Source: Acanthosoma haemorrhoidale
Taxonomy: Eukaryota > Arthropoda > Insecta > Hemiptera > Acanthosomatidae
Direction: 5' to 3'
DNA: 64,000 bases
Assembly (NCBI GenBank): GCA_930367205.1
Contig: OV884014.1
Coordinates: 72,643,104 to 72,707,103 of the forward strand
The translations under genes and the position numbers were made by a program. Shown here piece after piece: positions 1-13,912 of this stretch. Each line of letters opens with the position of its first letter. Positions within the stretch are counted from its first letter, which is position 1. The notes beneath the pieces were generated by a model. The model ran no database searches, was not told the origin of the DNA, and saw only the letters and a list, made by a program, of their open reading frames with translations.

Positions 1-1849
1 CACACTTTAAACAATCTGATAATTTTTTTACAAATATATTGTTTTTAACGATGAATGTCAAATGTTAGTGTAGTTCACCGGCTTTTGAATGAAACAAATT
101 GCACTGCTTTCGCTCGTTTTGATCTGAAATTATAATAAATATCTCACTATTTACCAGATTTAAACTAATTGTTGGTGTTCCTAAAGCTTTGTTGATAAGC
201 TATTGTTGCTCGTGTAATTTTTTATGAAGATAGTTGTAGGGTCATTTGTTACCTTTTAAATGCCAATAAATATAGCTTCTGTTTTAAGATTTATAATTAA
301 CCATACACAGGTTCATATGTTTTAATACCTCTGAAATCAATGGTATTTACATGTTTCTTTAATATGGTAGTATATATGATGCCTGGAATTTCGTTTATTA
401 CTCTCTGTTTACTACTTAATAATACACTGGACGGCTCACTTCGAATTGTCGCAAACTGATAAGCTCAACTTGGCAGATTATTCCTGTAACAAGAACATGC
501 CTACTTCGATGACTGGGCGGTGCGTCAATCACAAGATGTTTTCAAGTGTGATCATATGTACCTCACAGTAGCATATGTCAGTTCAGATCAATAGGAATAT
601 GTCAGATTATACCCCCCCCCAACACTGAACGCTTGTACTGATTGTGTTGGTGTACTGCTAACACTCGGAGTAGACCCTGAGAAGCAACAAGGCGACGATG
701 GGCCTTCGGGGCTGCCGTGGGTACACACCGTAAAGGCTGCTAATTACAGCGGCGGCTGCTATATAGGGTGGTGACACCGGCCCTTCTGCAAACAGTCCAG
801 CCCTTTCATAATTCAGGCTTCTGCCCTCGGCCAAAGACAAACGGACCTCCTTCTAATCGTCCTCAGGATTACCGAGGGCACAACTCAAACACAGCGCTGG
901 ACAAAGCAGTCTGTTTGTATGTCCCTGTGAATATTTGTCCTTCGTGGTGTCCTGCTTCCTTTGTTACGCCAGTCCTGCTTGGCTTCCGCTAGCGCTAAAC
1001 AGAGTCTAATAATCATTTGGCTATTTAGTACAATAACTTTCAGTTGGCGTATGATTAATATGAAATACAAAATAGAGTTATTAAATTATAACAAAAGAAC
1101 GATTATTTGTTTGAACCATATTCCTTTCCAATAACAGATTAAGGATATTGCAACGTGTACTGTCCATTAATAAAAACAATTCACAACAATAGCTTCTTTT
1201 ATAGTAAAGACTTTTGCCTATGCTGGGTGAGACGGATGGAGAACGGCTTTAAATACAATGAGAGGTTGAGGGATTGAAGTAAAGGTTGGAGGTTGGGGTC
1301 CTGACCTCCGTAATTACCGTCCGTAATTAATTAATAAATACGCATTATAATACGAATAGTACCACAGCAAAAAAATTGTTATTAAAAAAAATGTAATTAT
1401 TTTAGTGTTGTAGTCCTAGTTGAATAAAATGAAAAATTGTCTAGGTTCAACTAACATCAAACAGAATTATGGAAAAAGGTGTAGTTATGTATACTAAAAC
1501 TGTTCGGTTACTTGCCGAGTTCCTTCGGACATATTGAAGGTGGTTTGTGTCCTCTTTAGTTTTAGATTATCCTCCCTATTCTTAAATTTGTTCCTATTGT
1601 CGTAAAAGTGCCAAATGCGGTACAATTACCGTGTGAAAAACAGTTTTGTCTGAAAAACAGTTAAATAACCATGGATTAAAATTTTGCGAAAATTCTCGAA
1701 AATTAAATAGAGTCTATTAAAACCCTAAATCTGGGATTTAAACTATATTCTTCAATAGTTCAAATGACATTTATAAATATGAATTTCCTATTTAGATTAT
1801 AGATCGACTTTTGCTATTTAATACTTTACTGACAAAGTTGTTTTTCCAG
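1..1849. other. AT-rich noncoding stretch with one GC-richer block
   Basis: No supportable gene is seen. A nine-base C run lies near 612. A GC-richer block at about 640-1010 stands out from the surrounding AT-rich sequence. Around 1290-1340 there are repeated CCGTAATTA-type homeodomain-core motifs. The short reading frames across 658-1070 overlap on both strands, show no family motif and look like chance frames in the GC-richer block. The stretch is compatible with an intron or upstream region of the exon candidate that follows. Confidence 0.5.
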
Positions 1850-1906
1850 GCTGATTTCATGAAGATACAAATTGAAGGCGAGAGAACGTCTACGACAGCT
1901 ATTCCG
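1850..1906 (+). CDS. Candidate 57 bp internal coding exon of an unidentified host gene
   Basis: Seen: a branch-point-like CTGAC and a polypyrimidine run ending in TTTTTCCAG precede the segment, and a consensus donor (CCG then GTGAGT) follows it. Between them are 57 bases (19 codons) open in phase 0 only; the other two forward phases hit TGA within the first four codons. The predicted peptide is ADFMKIQIEGERTSTTAIP. A length divisible by three with symmetric phase is typical of a cassette exon. I do not recognise the protein. No partner exon is visible in the window, so flanking introns would have to be large. Strong splice sites around a short open frame can arise by chance in 64 kb. Confidence 0.4.
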
Positions 1907-2833
1907 GTGAGTTTATGATTAGTGATATTAAAAAAGTAAATTTCTTTTCTAATTATTTTATTCATGTTATCATTAGTATATTTGCTGAAAGCTCTTTGTT
2001 ATAAATCCATTTATTCTCTTACAAAGTTCATTGAATGTTTTCCATTTACGTTTTTAATGTGTTGACTATAAAGAATGATGACAATAAAACGTGCTTTCTA
2101 CGGAAGAAAAAAAAAAAAAAACTGCCCCAATAAGACTGTTTAACTCAATACTAAAGCACTTAGTTGTCACGTCAATCTATTGAAAGCTAACTGATAAGAT
2201 GCTATCAAAAAAATGTCGGGAGAATTTGTTACATCTCCTTTACAAAAAGGAAAGGCGGCGCCCCCTCCTAATTAAAATTCACCCCAGCTATAAAAACGCA
2301 AGATTTGTCTACTCCTCCCCCTGTGAATATTATATAAATTTCCCTCATTTCTTTTTTTTTTTTGTTAAATGGGTAGGGGATGAGGGAGAACTCCGCTGAG
2401 GGTGAGGCGGCTGTGGGAGGGAAAACAGTGATTTTATCCAGTTTTCTCATTTCGCTTCGCGCCGACAAATGAAAATAAAAATAAATGTAGAGACGACGCT
2501 GTGCGGCTGTGTCTAAGAGAAGGTTCAGTGCAAATAACGGCCCTCAGTGCTTTCTCAATTAGCTGTTGCCTCTGTTCGCCGCTCTTTATTGTCTCCCGAG
2601 TCTTTTAGTTCGCAATCTGTATCTTCCTCTTTCTCTCCTTGTACATTCTCTTCTTTGTAGGCTTAATACAGTCCTTGTTGGAGAATCAGATGTCTTGCAG
2701 TGCCCTTACTCACCCTGCGGGCATTGTTCCTCTGTCAAGGTGCAAGCGTTTATATTTAAAATTGGAAAGTATGCAGTAAATTTAACTGAAGAACCCAAAG
2801 CATTTATTTTTTTATTGTTTCAATTATTTAACT
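1907..2833. other. Noncoding stretch with a G-rich segment
   Basis: AT-rich sequence with an A run near 2106. At about 2368-2425 the plus strand is G-rich, with several runs of three or more G, and could form a G-quadruplex. An open frame at 2566-2835 has no recognisable domain or splice context and is treated as chance. Confidence 0.45.
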
Positions 2834-2847
2834 AGGTTTAACTATAA
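2834..2847. repeat. Left target-site duplication of Jockey copy 1
   Basis: AGGTTTAACTATAA here is repeated exactly at 4749-4762, flanking the LINE copy between them. This is the signature of target-primed reverse transcription. Confidence 0.85.
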
Positions 2848-4748
2848 TAATAATAAATTATAACTTTATTGTGCAATAATTACAATCTACCTTTTATAAG
2901 GCAATAATAATACAGGTAAATGATCTCATTCATACCATATTTACAATTCATCATTCACTCACTCATTCATACAATAGGACATGATTGGAGAAACTGGCCA
3001 TTGCCAGGACTCCCACTGTCACGCGATTATAGCAGGTCACGAGGCCACTGCCGTTTCAGTCTCCGAGGAGGATTATAGGGATGAGTGGCGCAGTGCAAAG
3101 ACTGTGCTACAGGATTAGGGTGGTTGGAAAGGCTACTGTGGAATTTCATAAACTTGGAAGGGATGAGTTCTAGAATGTAGGGTATATTAAGGTCGTTATG
3201 AAGGGTTTTGTTGCTGACATAATAAGGGGCATTTACTATTGTTCTCAGGACTTTGGATTGAAAGGATTGGATACGCTTGATGTTCGACTTTTTTGCTGTC
3301 CCCCATAGCTCTATTCCGTATGTCCAGATTGGTTTAAGTATAACTTTGTAGATTAGTAGTTTATTTTCTATTGAGAGATGGGATGTCCTTTGAAGTAGTC
3401 TGTACAGTTGTCCAAAGCGTCTGTTTAGTTCTTGTCTTTTTAGTCTCGTATGTGGGTTCCAGGTCAGTCGTTTGTCGAGATGGAAGCCTAAGTACCGTAC
3501 TGTCTCGGTTACTGGGAGAGGAATAGAATTAAAATAAACTAATGGACAAGTCTTGCGACAAAGGGTGAAGGTAATGTGGGAGCATTTTGCTTCATTAACT
3601 TTGATCCGCCATTGATTGCACCAATACTCGATCTCGTTAAGGTGTTTTTGAAGGTTATGGGATGCTATGTCGGGGTCTGGGTGGGATGACAAGACTGCAG
3701 TGTCATCTGCAAATGTGGCCAAGAAGGTGTTGGAAGTAGAGGGGACATCAGCGGTGTATAGGTTATAGAGGATGGGGCCTAGGACACTGCCCTGTGAAAC
3801 TCCTGCATTTATGGGATAGTAGTTAGAGTATTCTAAGCCACAGCGGACTTGGAAGAAGCGGTTTGAAAGGTAGGACTGTAGGATTAGGAAAAGGGTCTGT
3901 GGTAAATGTCTTTTGAGCTTGTAGAGCAAACCTGCGTGCCAAACCCTGTCAAAAGCTTGAGCTATATCGAGAAAGGCAGCAGTGCAATACTTTTTGGTTT
4001 CAAGGGCTGAGGAGACGTGATCAACAACGCGAAGGCCTTGTTGAGCAGTGGAATGTCGTTGGCGGAAACCAAACTGGTGTGTGGGAAAAAGGTTTTTGGA
4101 TTCAACAATTGGAAGTAGACGTTTTAGTAGGAGTTTCTCAAATATTTTTGAGAGGATAGGGAGTAGGCTAATTGGACGGTAAGATGAGGTGTCATTGGGT
4201 GGTTTACCGGGTTTGGCGAATAGGACAATAATGGAATGTTTCCAGAGGAGAGGAAAGTGCGTCGTTCGGATAATGCAATTATATATATAGGTTAGGAAGA
4301 TTATGGCTTTAGGAGGAAGTTGTTTGAGAATTTGAGGAGTTAGGAGATCATATCCAGGGGATTTTCTGTAAGGTAAGTTTTTCAGAAGGTATTTGACCTC
4401 AGAGGGATTAACGGCTTTTGGTGGAAGAGAGAGAGGAATAGGTGAAGTGAGGAAATCTTCCACAGTTTTGCTGTGAGTATGGCTTTGATGAGAAAGGTGA
4501 GGTGTGAAAGTATGGGTAAGATGCAGAGCAAATTCCTCCGACCTATCCCCATCCGAGGCCGCCCAGGACCCATCATCACGACGGAGTGGATGTGAAACAG
4601 GTTGATACTTTAGGATTTTTTTGGTTACATTCCACAAGGAGTTATCCCTGGTAGACAGAGAGGAGAGGTAGGAATTGAAAGAATCAGAACGGAAGGATGC
4701 CAATCGCCGCTTTACCAATCGGCAGTACTGATTGTACGAGCGGTGATC
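2848..4748 (-). mobile_element. 5'-truncated Jockey-clade LINE, copy 1 (FADD family)
   Basis: A 1.9 kb non-LTR retrotransposon copy on the minus strand, bounded by a perfect 14 bp TSD. Its 3' end, at low coordinates, is a TAA-rich tail rather than plain poly-A. The tail is preceded by a short 3' UTR whose CAATAAAG-type terminus recurs in the other copies at 13.6, 24.6, 29.2, 29.7, 43.2 and 51.5 kb. The endonuclease domain and any ORF1 are absent because the copy is 5' truncated. It lacks a ~150 bp 3' block found in copies at 13.7, 29.8 and 51.1 kb, so it belongs to the shorter subfamily together with the 43.2 kb copy. Confidence 0.92.
3027..4748 (-). CDS. Non-LTR reverse transcriptase, 5'-truncated ORF2
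   Basis: An uninterrupted frame of more than 560 codons. In residue numbers from the first codon at 4718: SSYRPISLLPILSK near 178-191; motif A LDIAQAFD near 250; motif B QGSVLGP near 309; catalytic motif C FADD near 336; and the thumb-side RYLGFHLDKRLTW near 408. The order and the F-A-D-D variant fit the Jockey clade. The frame has no ATG at its natural start and runs to the TSD, so the upstream AP endonuclease half is missing and the copy should not be autonomous. The absence of stops over 1.7 kb indicates a fairly recent insertion. The frame ends in RDLL followed by a stop; the 29.8 kb copy reads through this point. Confidence 0.9.
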   Translation of the reverse strand, partial: DHRSYNQYCRLVKRRLASFRSDSFNSYLSSLSTRDNSLWNVTKKILKYQPVSHPLRRDDGSWAASDGDRSEEFALHLTHTFTPHLSHQSHTHSKTVEDFLTSPIPLSLPPKAVNPSEVKYLLKNLPYRKSPGYDLLTPQILKQLPPKAIIFLTYIYNCIIRTTHFPLLWKHSIIVLFAKPGKPPNDTSSYRPISLLPILSKIFEKLLLKRLLPIVESKNLFPTHQFGFRQRHSTAQQGLRVVDHVSSALETKKYCTAAFLDIAQAFDRVWHAGLLYKLKRHLPQTLFLILQSYLSNRFFQVRCGLEYSNYYPINAGVSQGSVLGPILYNLYTADVPSTSNTFLATFADDTAVLSSHPDPDIASHNLQKHLNEIEYWCNQWRIKVNEAKCSHITFTLCRKTCPLVYFNSIPLPVTETVRYLGFHLDKRLTWNPHTRLKRQELNRRFGQLYRLLQRTSHLSIENKLLIYKVILKPIWTYGIELWGTAKKSNIKRIQSFQSKVLRTIVNAPYYVSNKTLHNDLNIPYILELIPSKFMKFHSSLSNHPNPVAQSLHCATHPYNPPRRLKRQWPRDLL

Positions 4749-4762
4749 AGGTTTAACTATAA
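4749..4762. repeat. Right target-site duplication of Jockey copy 1
   Basis: Exact second copy of the 14-mer at 2834-2847. It marks the 5' truncation point of the LINE. Confidence 0.85.
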
Positions 4763-7700
4763 AACTAATTATTGGGTGATGACTCTTTGATGGTTAGGGA
4801 ACAGAATAAGAGAAAAATAGGATAATATAATCAATAAAGGTTATCTTTATGTATCCATAGTAAAGAAGAGTAAAGGGGTGAAATTTAGTTTGAGGAATAG
4901 GGAAGATGTGTGAGCTGAGGGGAGGACACGTAAGTGTTGGCGTAGCCCAAAAAGAGATGTTTTCACTCAGCATGCCAAAGGAGGTCTATGTGCTTCTCGG
5001 TCGTTCTCAAATAGAGAGTGGAAGAAAAGTGCGCAGCCATCGGAGCTAGTAGAGTGTACGACTTCGAAAAGCCTGCTGGAGCGAAATAATAAAATTCCTT
5101 AATTTCTAAAAATTAATTCGTTATGGTAATTGACATTTATATTATTATTTATTTTATGTTACTAGTTTCTATTTTGTTACAATGGAAAAGGAAACAAAAT
5201 ACGTAGAAAGTAACATACACTAACCGATTCTGAATGGAACAACTTAATATTTCCGAATAATTTGTTCGTTAAAATAAGTAGTAACTAACTGAAATATTGA
5301 CTAGAAGATAAACTGTACTTTTACCTTTACCATTATATTCCTCATCTTCGTAATACCGATTCCTCTTGCTGACCCCCAAATCGATTCGTATATTCCAGAT
5401 ATATGAAACATAGCACTTCGTAATAAGCCACACGACATCGAAATTATTTGAAGAGTTTTGTCATTTAACAACGTCATCATAAATTATATACATCAACTAG
5501 ATCCTTACGGTCTGATCATGTTCTGAATCTTTTTTTTTTTTCTAATTTATAACTGTATGTGTAACATAACAACTCGTGATATTTTATGACCAACAAAATA
5601 TTGTAGTATTACGTTCAACTTGCGTTTTTTACCAGTCCATATGGTCTTCATGAGCTATTTGACAGAATGTTCTGTACATAGTTTTGATGCAGGTATGTGA
5701 TTCTGGAATTTCGACACACTGTGGTTCACTAGTAATGTTGATAAAATATCTGTGCTGTAGATTTGTTTATTTAGCTGTTCTGAAAATATTTCCAAATCCC
5801 CAAGAACCTGTTAATGTACTTTTAGATCAGCTAAAAGTTTCTATTCAGCCTAAACTGCATGGTTTTCTACTTTTCACAATTATAAACGGATATTCCTTAA
5901 CTCAATTAATGATAAAGTGTGCAATATAGACACATTAAATGCATTCACGGTGAGTACTGTACCTCCATTGGTTGTTCACCCCCTGTTCAAGTTTTCGACG
6001 GGAGACATAAGGATAAGAAGACTAGTGATAAAAGAAAGCAGGAACTGCCTGCAGAAACGGGCTAACGCCTCCAAGCCGACGGGAGACTGCGGGAGATTTA
6101 GGGATGTGCCATTAAAACCAGCCGACAGAACTGACGCACCTCTAATTGGACTTCTATTTACTCTCAGGGCAGTGTTTGCGCTGGCCCTGTCACGTCCTAC
6201 TCGTGTTCCTCTCCAGTCCCTATGTTCCTTGACGCCCTTCCTGTCCCTCAGATCTCTCTTTTTATCTCCCCCTTCTATCCCTCTGTTAGCAGGGATCACC
6301 GATTACCTCACGTACTCAAGTGACGTGCACAATACCTTGCTATCCTCTTGTGAAATCGACATTTTACCTCGGGTGAAACCTTTCAACTTCTGTTCTGTTT
6401 GTACTTTAAACGACCATTTTCACAAACGACATTAGAGTTGACGAATCGTTACCAAATATTACATTTCTATTTGTTTATAACATTGGCTCGTTCACATTGC
6501 AGTTTACTGATGAAAAATTTCTTTTAAACCCATGCCACGTGATCGTATGTGACACTTTGTTGTGTGCAGCTAGCTCAAATTAGCAATTATATTAAACCAG
6601 CTTTATTATTCACAATTCTGTTTTTATTAACATACAACTATTAATCAGATCTTAGCTAAACTGTCTACAATTTGCTTTCTCTAACTACTACACAAAAGGG
6701 TTCCCTTATTCTCTCAGTTAAAACTATCTTCTTCTCATTTAAAACTAACTAACATGCGTCTATAAGCACATTTAAACTAGTTTCTTAATTCAATTTTGCA
6801 CAGTACCTTCGTGGCATTTTGATACAACGATGTCTTCATTTCGTCAATAGTGCAGTCCCTGCAGATCCTTCCAATCCTAAACATAGAGTAGAATTGCCCT
6901 GAAGCTCTCTTCTTTGCTTATCTTGCGGACTCCTCTATGCTCTATAGACCAATTGATAGGATCATTCCTCGTTTACTATCAAATGAGCAAATGATAAAAT
7001 AATGCTTAGTTAGAGTACGAGAAAGTTTATAGAAACCTAGCTACCTACATAGCAGCTAATGGTATCTTAGATTATGTTTCCAAGTACCAATGACAGCTAT
7101 GCAGTGACATGGTAAAGCAAATTGGCTAACAAAATAAATAGCGGCCCTCAGCCGAAACTAAGACACTTTTTTCTAGTCCTATGAAGCCGAAACATCTGTG
7201 GCAACTTCCTAGAAATATCCTAAATGCTAATATTAAACAAGTTCAAGTTATAGCTGTTCCAGATTATAATAGTTGTTAGATGATCGATGACAGAACTGAG
7301 ATGCTTAATAGATAGGCCCCTTGTAAAAAAATTACTGTAAACATATCATACAATAGTGATATTTCTAAACTCTTTGTTAAATACTATCTCTGCTATTAAT
7401 GATGTATTTTATTTATGTTTTCTTTTACTCAGTGATAGCTCTAAATATACGAATAATAATAAATTCACTTCCAGATCATAAAGGATTCAAATAACTGACC
7501 TATAGGCATTTATTCAATAACAGCACCTGAAGGAAAGGTGTAATAAAGAGATATTAGCAGTGACAGGTCATCATCGATCACGAGTGGACCATTGGCTGCC
7601 AACTCCTCTCGCGGTAGGTGACTCAAACCCATACTCAACCTCTCGTAATTTTTTTTATAGTTCTAATTTGCCAATACTAGAACAGACGAAAACTAAACAG

Positions 7701-8397
7701 AGGGGATTTTATATTCATTACTTTTATCAATATCTAACACAAACGCTGTAATCGTTTATTGAGGCTTAGCTCAAACATATCATGTAATGCTGTATGACGT
7801 CATGTAAAATATGAATTTTTGTATAGGCCCAGTGATTTTTATTGGAGATCGCATCGTGAAAATTACGTAAACGAACCGGATTGACGTTTCATATAATTTA
7901 ATCACCAAATTACAGTTGATATTTTTTACTATAAAAGGCACTAGCTGAGTTTTGAATGGTTCCTTAAAATTCTCCAAGATGTTCCTTAAGTATAGTAGAG
8001 TATAGTGTTGTGTGTTGATATTTCGTTATAGCTAAGTTGTTTTTTCAACTATTTTTTTAATTTGTTTTATTTGTTTATTTTACAAAGATTTTTTTAACCA
8101 CCCTCCTGGTAGTAGGTGCCTCAGAAATACTTGTTATTTGTTGTGCTTTGCTACAGTATTTTAATATTTATTTTGTGTGTGTTTATTAAAATACTATAGA
8201 TAGGCTGTCATCCGTTTCTGATCAATCCTCTTCCAGCTAGCACTTAGCTGTCATTGCTTCCTGGATCATTCAAATCATTCACCCCCATCTCTTAGCTGTT
8301 CTTCTTATTTTCCTCCTTGCAGAAGGTTCTGAAGAAATCTTTTTAACCAATGGTCTTCAATCTTTCTACTGGATGTTACATATGCCTTATAGTTGAG
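4763..8397. other. Noncoding stretch with a GC-richer block at 5.95-6.40 kb
   Basis: No supportable gene. The block at about 5950-6400 is less AT-rich than its surroundings and holds overlapping open frames on both strands (172 codons plus, 107 codons minus) without motifs. A GTGAGT donor-like site at 5950 lacks a matching upstream exon. At 4860-5090 there is a purine-rich stretch of unknown origin. The rest is AT-rich and unremarkable. Confidence 0.45.
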
Positions 8398-8454
8398 TTT
8401 GGTACATATTGTAATATTGACCTAAGGGATGTAAACATTACAATATGTACCAAA
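8398..8454. repeat. Perfect 18 bp stem-loop
   Basis: TTTGGTACATATTGTAAT at 8398-8415 is the exact reverse complement of 8437-8454, with a 21-base loop. A 3-base bulge followed by three more pairs could extend the stem to about 21 bp. It may be a tiny foldback element, a precursor-microRNA-like hairpin or a cruciform-prone palindrome. No flanking duplication is obvious. Confidence 0.6.
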
Positions 8455-8639
8455 GGTCTCCGAAAATCCTGCCAAAAGTACTTTTGTGATAAGTCGTGGT
8501 TACCGACATTTATGATGTATACTAGGCCACATGCCTGAGTTTTCTGTTTCTTAGGACACTTAGGCTGTGTGGGGAATGTCAATATAAAATCATGCCTCCA
8601 CGTAGCACATACAGTAGAAATACGCAATTCAATCCGGAG

Positions 8640-9335
8640 TCAAAAACGCCCTTAGGCCCCGATGTGCCCTCAACCTCCCATGACTCGACCCCTTGCAGCT
8701 AGATCATCTTCCTAAACATCTAAATTGGTTATAGATGCTTTGGATGAATGCATTAATCAACTTCCAGATGTTTATTAATATTTGTTCAAATTTTAGGGAT
8801 GTTCTGTCGAAGTCATCGGGTATACTACGGATATTATACAGTTTATCATTCCCAATAAAGAACAGAGTCCGATGCGCAGTGTCGGAGGAAGTTTGTCCTT
8901 GACGGAGTGGTTCCACACTTACCATTGGGGAACGCCACACGCATAGGAACCATGTTGACTCAGCCGTGGCGGGAAGCTTAGCCTAATCCCACCACCAGCG
9001 CCACAAAGGCCGTGTGGTCATTGTCCGAGTAACAGCTCTCTCTGATTAATCCGCAAATTAAATCCGTTTGAGGGGTGCCCCTTTTGAGAGTCCTCCCTAC
9101 CACTCCCAAGCACCCCGTTCCCGTAAAACCGAATAAACTTTTGTCTTTCCCAGACGGCTTCCAGGATTAATTGGAAAAATTTTTCTGGTCGCTCATTCAG
9201 CCAACTCTTTTTCGATGGGGAGGGGCGACCTCTTCAGGCCCCCTCCTAGTTAGACAGAGGGTGAAGTCTGGCTTTCAGCTTGCCTGTTTTATTTCAATTG
9301 GTCACCGTGAGGTGTGGCCCCTTGTTTAAGTAGAA
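8640..9335. promoter_or_regulatory. GC-richer island, candidate conserved noncoding element
   Basis: Base composition rises sharply over the AT-rich background at about 8640-8720 and 8930-9330. It contains CCTAATCCC, GATTAATCC and AAATTAAATCC motifs (Otx/Bicoid-like and homeodomain cores) and a TTTCCCAG acceptor-like site at about 9160. That site is followed by roughly 30 open codons but no convincing donor. Assignment as an enhancer is inference from composition and motifs only. Confidence 0.3.
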
Positions 9336-9487
9336 TAGTTTAACGCCAACGACGAAAAGTAAGGAGATTATGTTATTAGAGAATCATGCCTTTTTTTTTC
9401 TGTGACAATGCTAATTAGAGGAAATATTGGTTAAATGCAATGCATGATATACAAACCATTAAAAGAAAGGTTGGAATAACAAATATT

Positions 9488-13613
<4,126 letters not shown>

Positions 13614-13629
13614 ATTTTTTTTTTTTTTT

Positions 13630-13912
13630 TGTAATTTCAACAACTTTATTGTGATAAAATTACAATCTGCCTGATTGGGCTATACGTAATTGTAATAAAT
13701 GATCTCGTTCATACCAATTTAAAATTTTCATTCACTCGCTCATTCATACTATACATACAAACAGCCCAGAGGCCCCCCACGTCCACATGGCTGTCACCTC
13801 CTTGGCGTGCGAAGGAGGAAGCGGAGTCTTGGGAAGTCCCCCACGTAGGAGTCTACGTCAGCCGCGTCACTGGATAAAAGCCAGCGGAGGCTGACCAAGA
13901 GCGCGAGTCTTT
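13630..13912 (-). mobile_element. Jockey FADD-family 3' fragment (long-tail subfamily)
   Basis: The 3' UTR terminus (AACTTTATTGTGATAAAATT on the plus strand from about 13650) and the following block match the copies at 29.7 and 51.1 kb. This includes the ~150 bp segment missing from copies 1 and 2. A 17-base T run precedes it. Only the last ~270 bp of the element remains, ending near 13912. Translation of the extra block on the minus strand retains SASAGFYPVTRLT, similar to the 29.8 kb copy, followed by breaks. No clean TSD was found. Confidence 0.8.

Noticed and set aside
5940..5965. Donor-like GTGAGT after an open stretch
   Set aside because: The open frame upstream ends before the donor, and no acceptor pairs with it.
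5917..6435. 172-codon plus-strand frame
   Set aside because: No domain, no convincing splice signals, and overlapped by an open frame on the other strand in a GC-richer block; most likely chance.
9150..9290. Splice-acceptor-like TTTCCCAG followed by about 30 open codons
   Set aside because: No credible donor before the stop; left as part of a candidate regulatory island.
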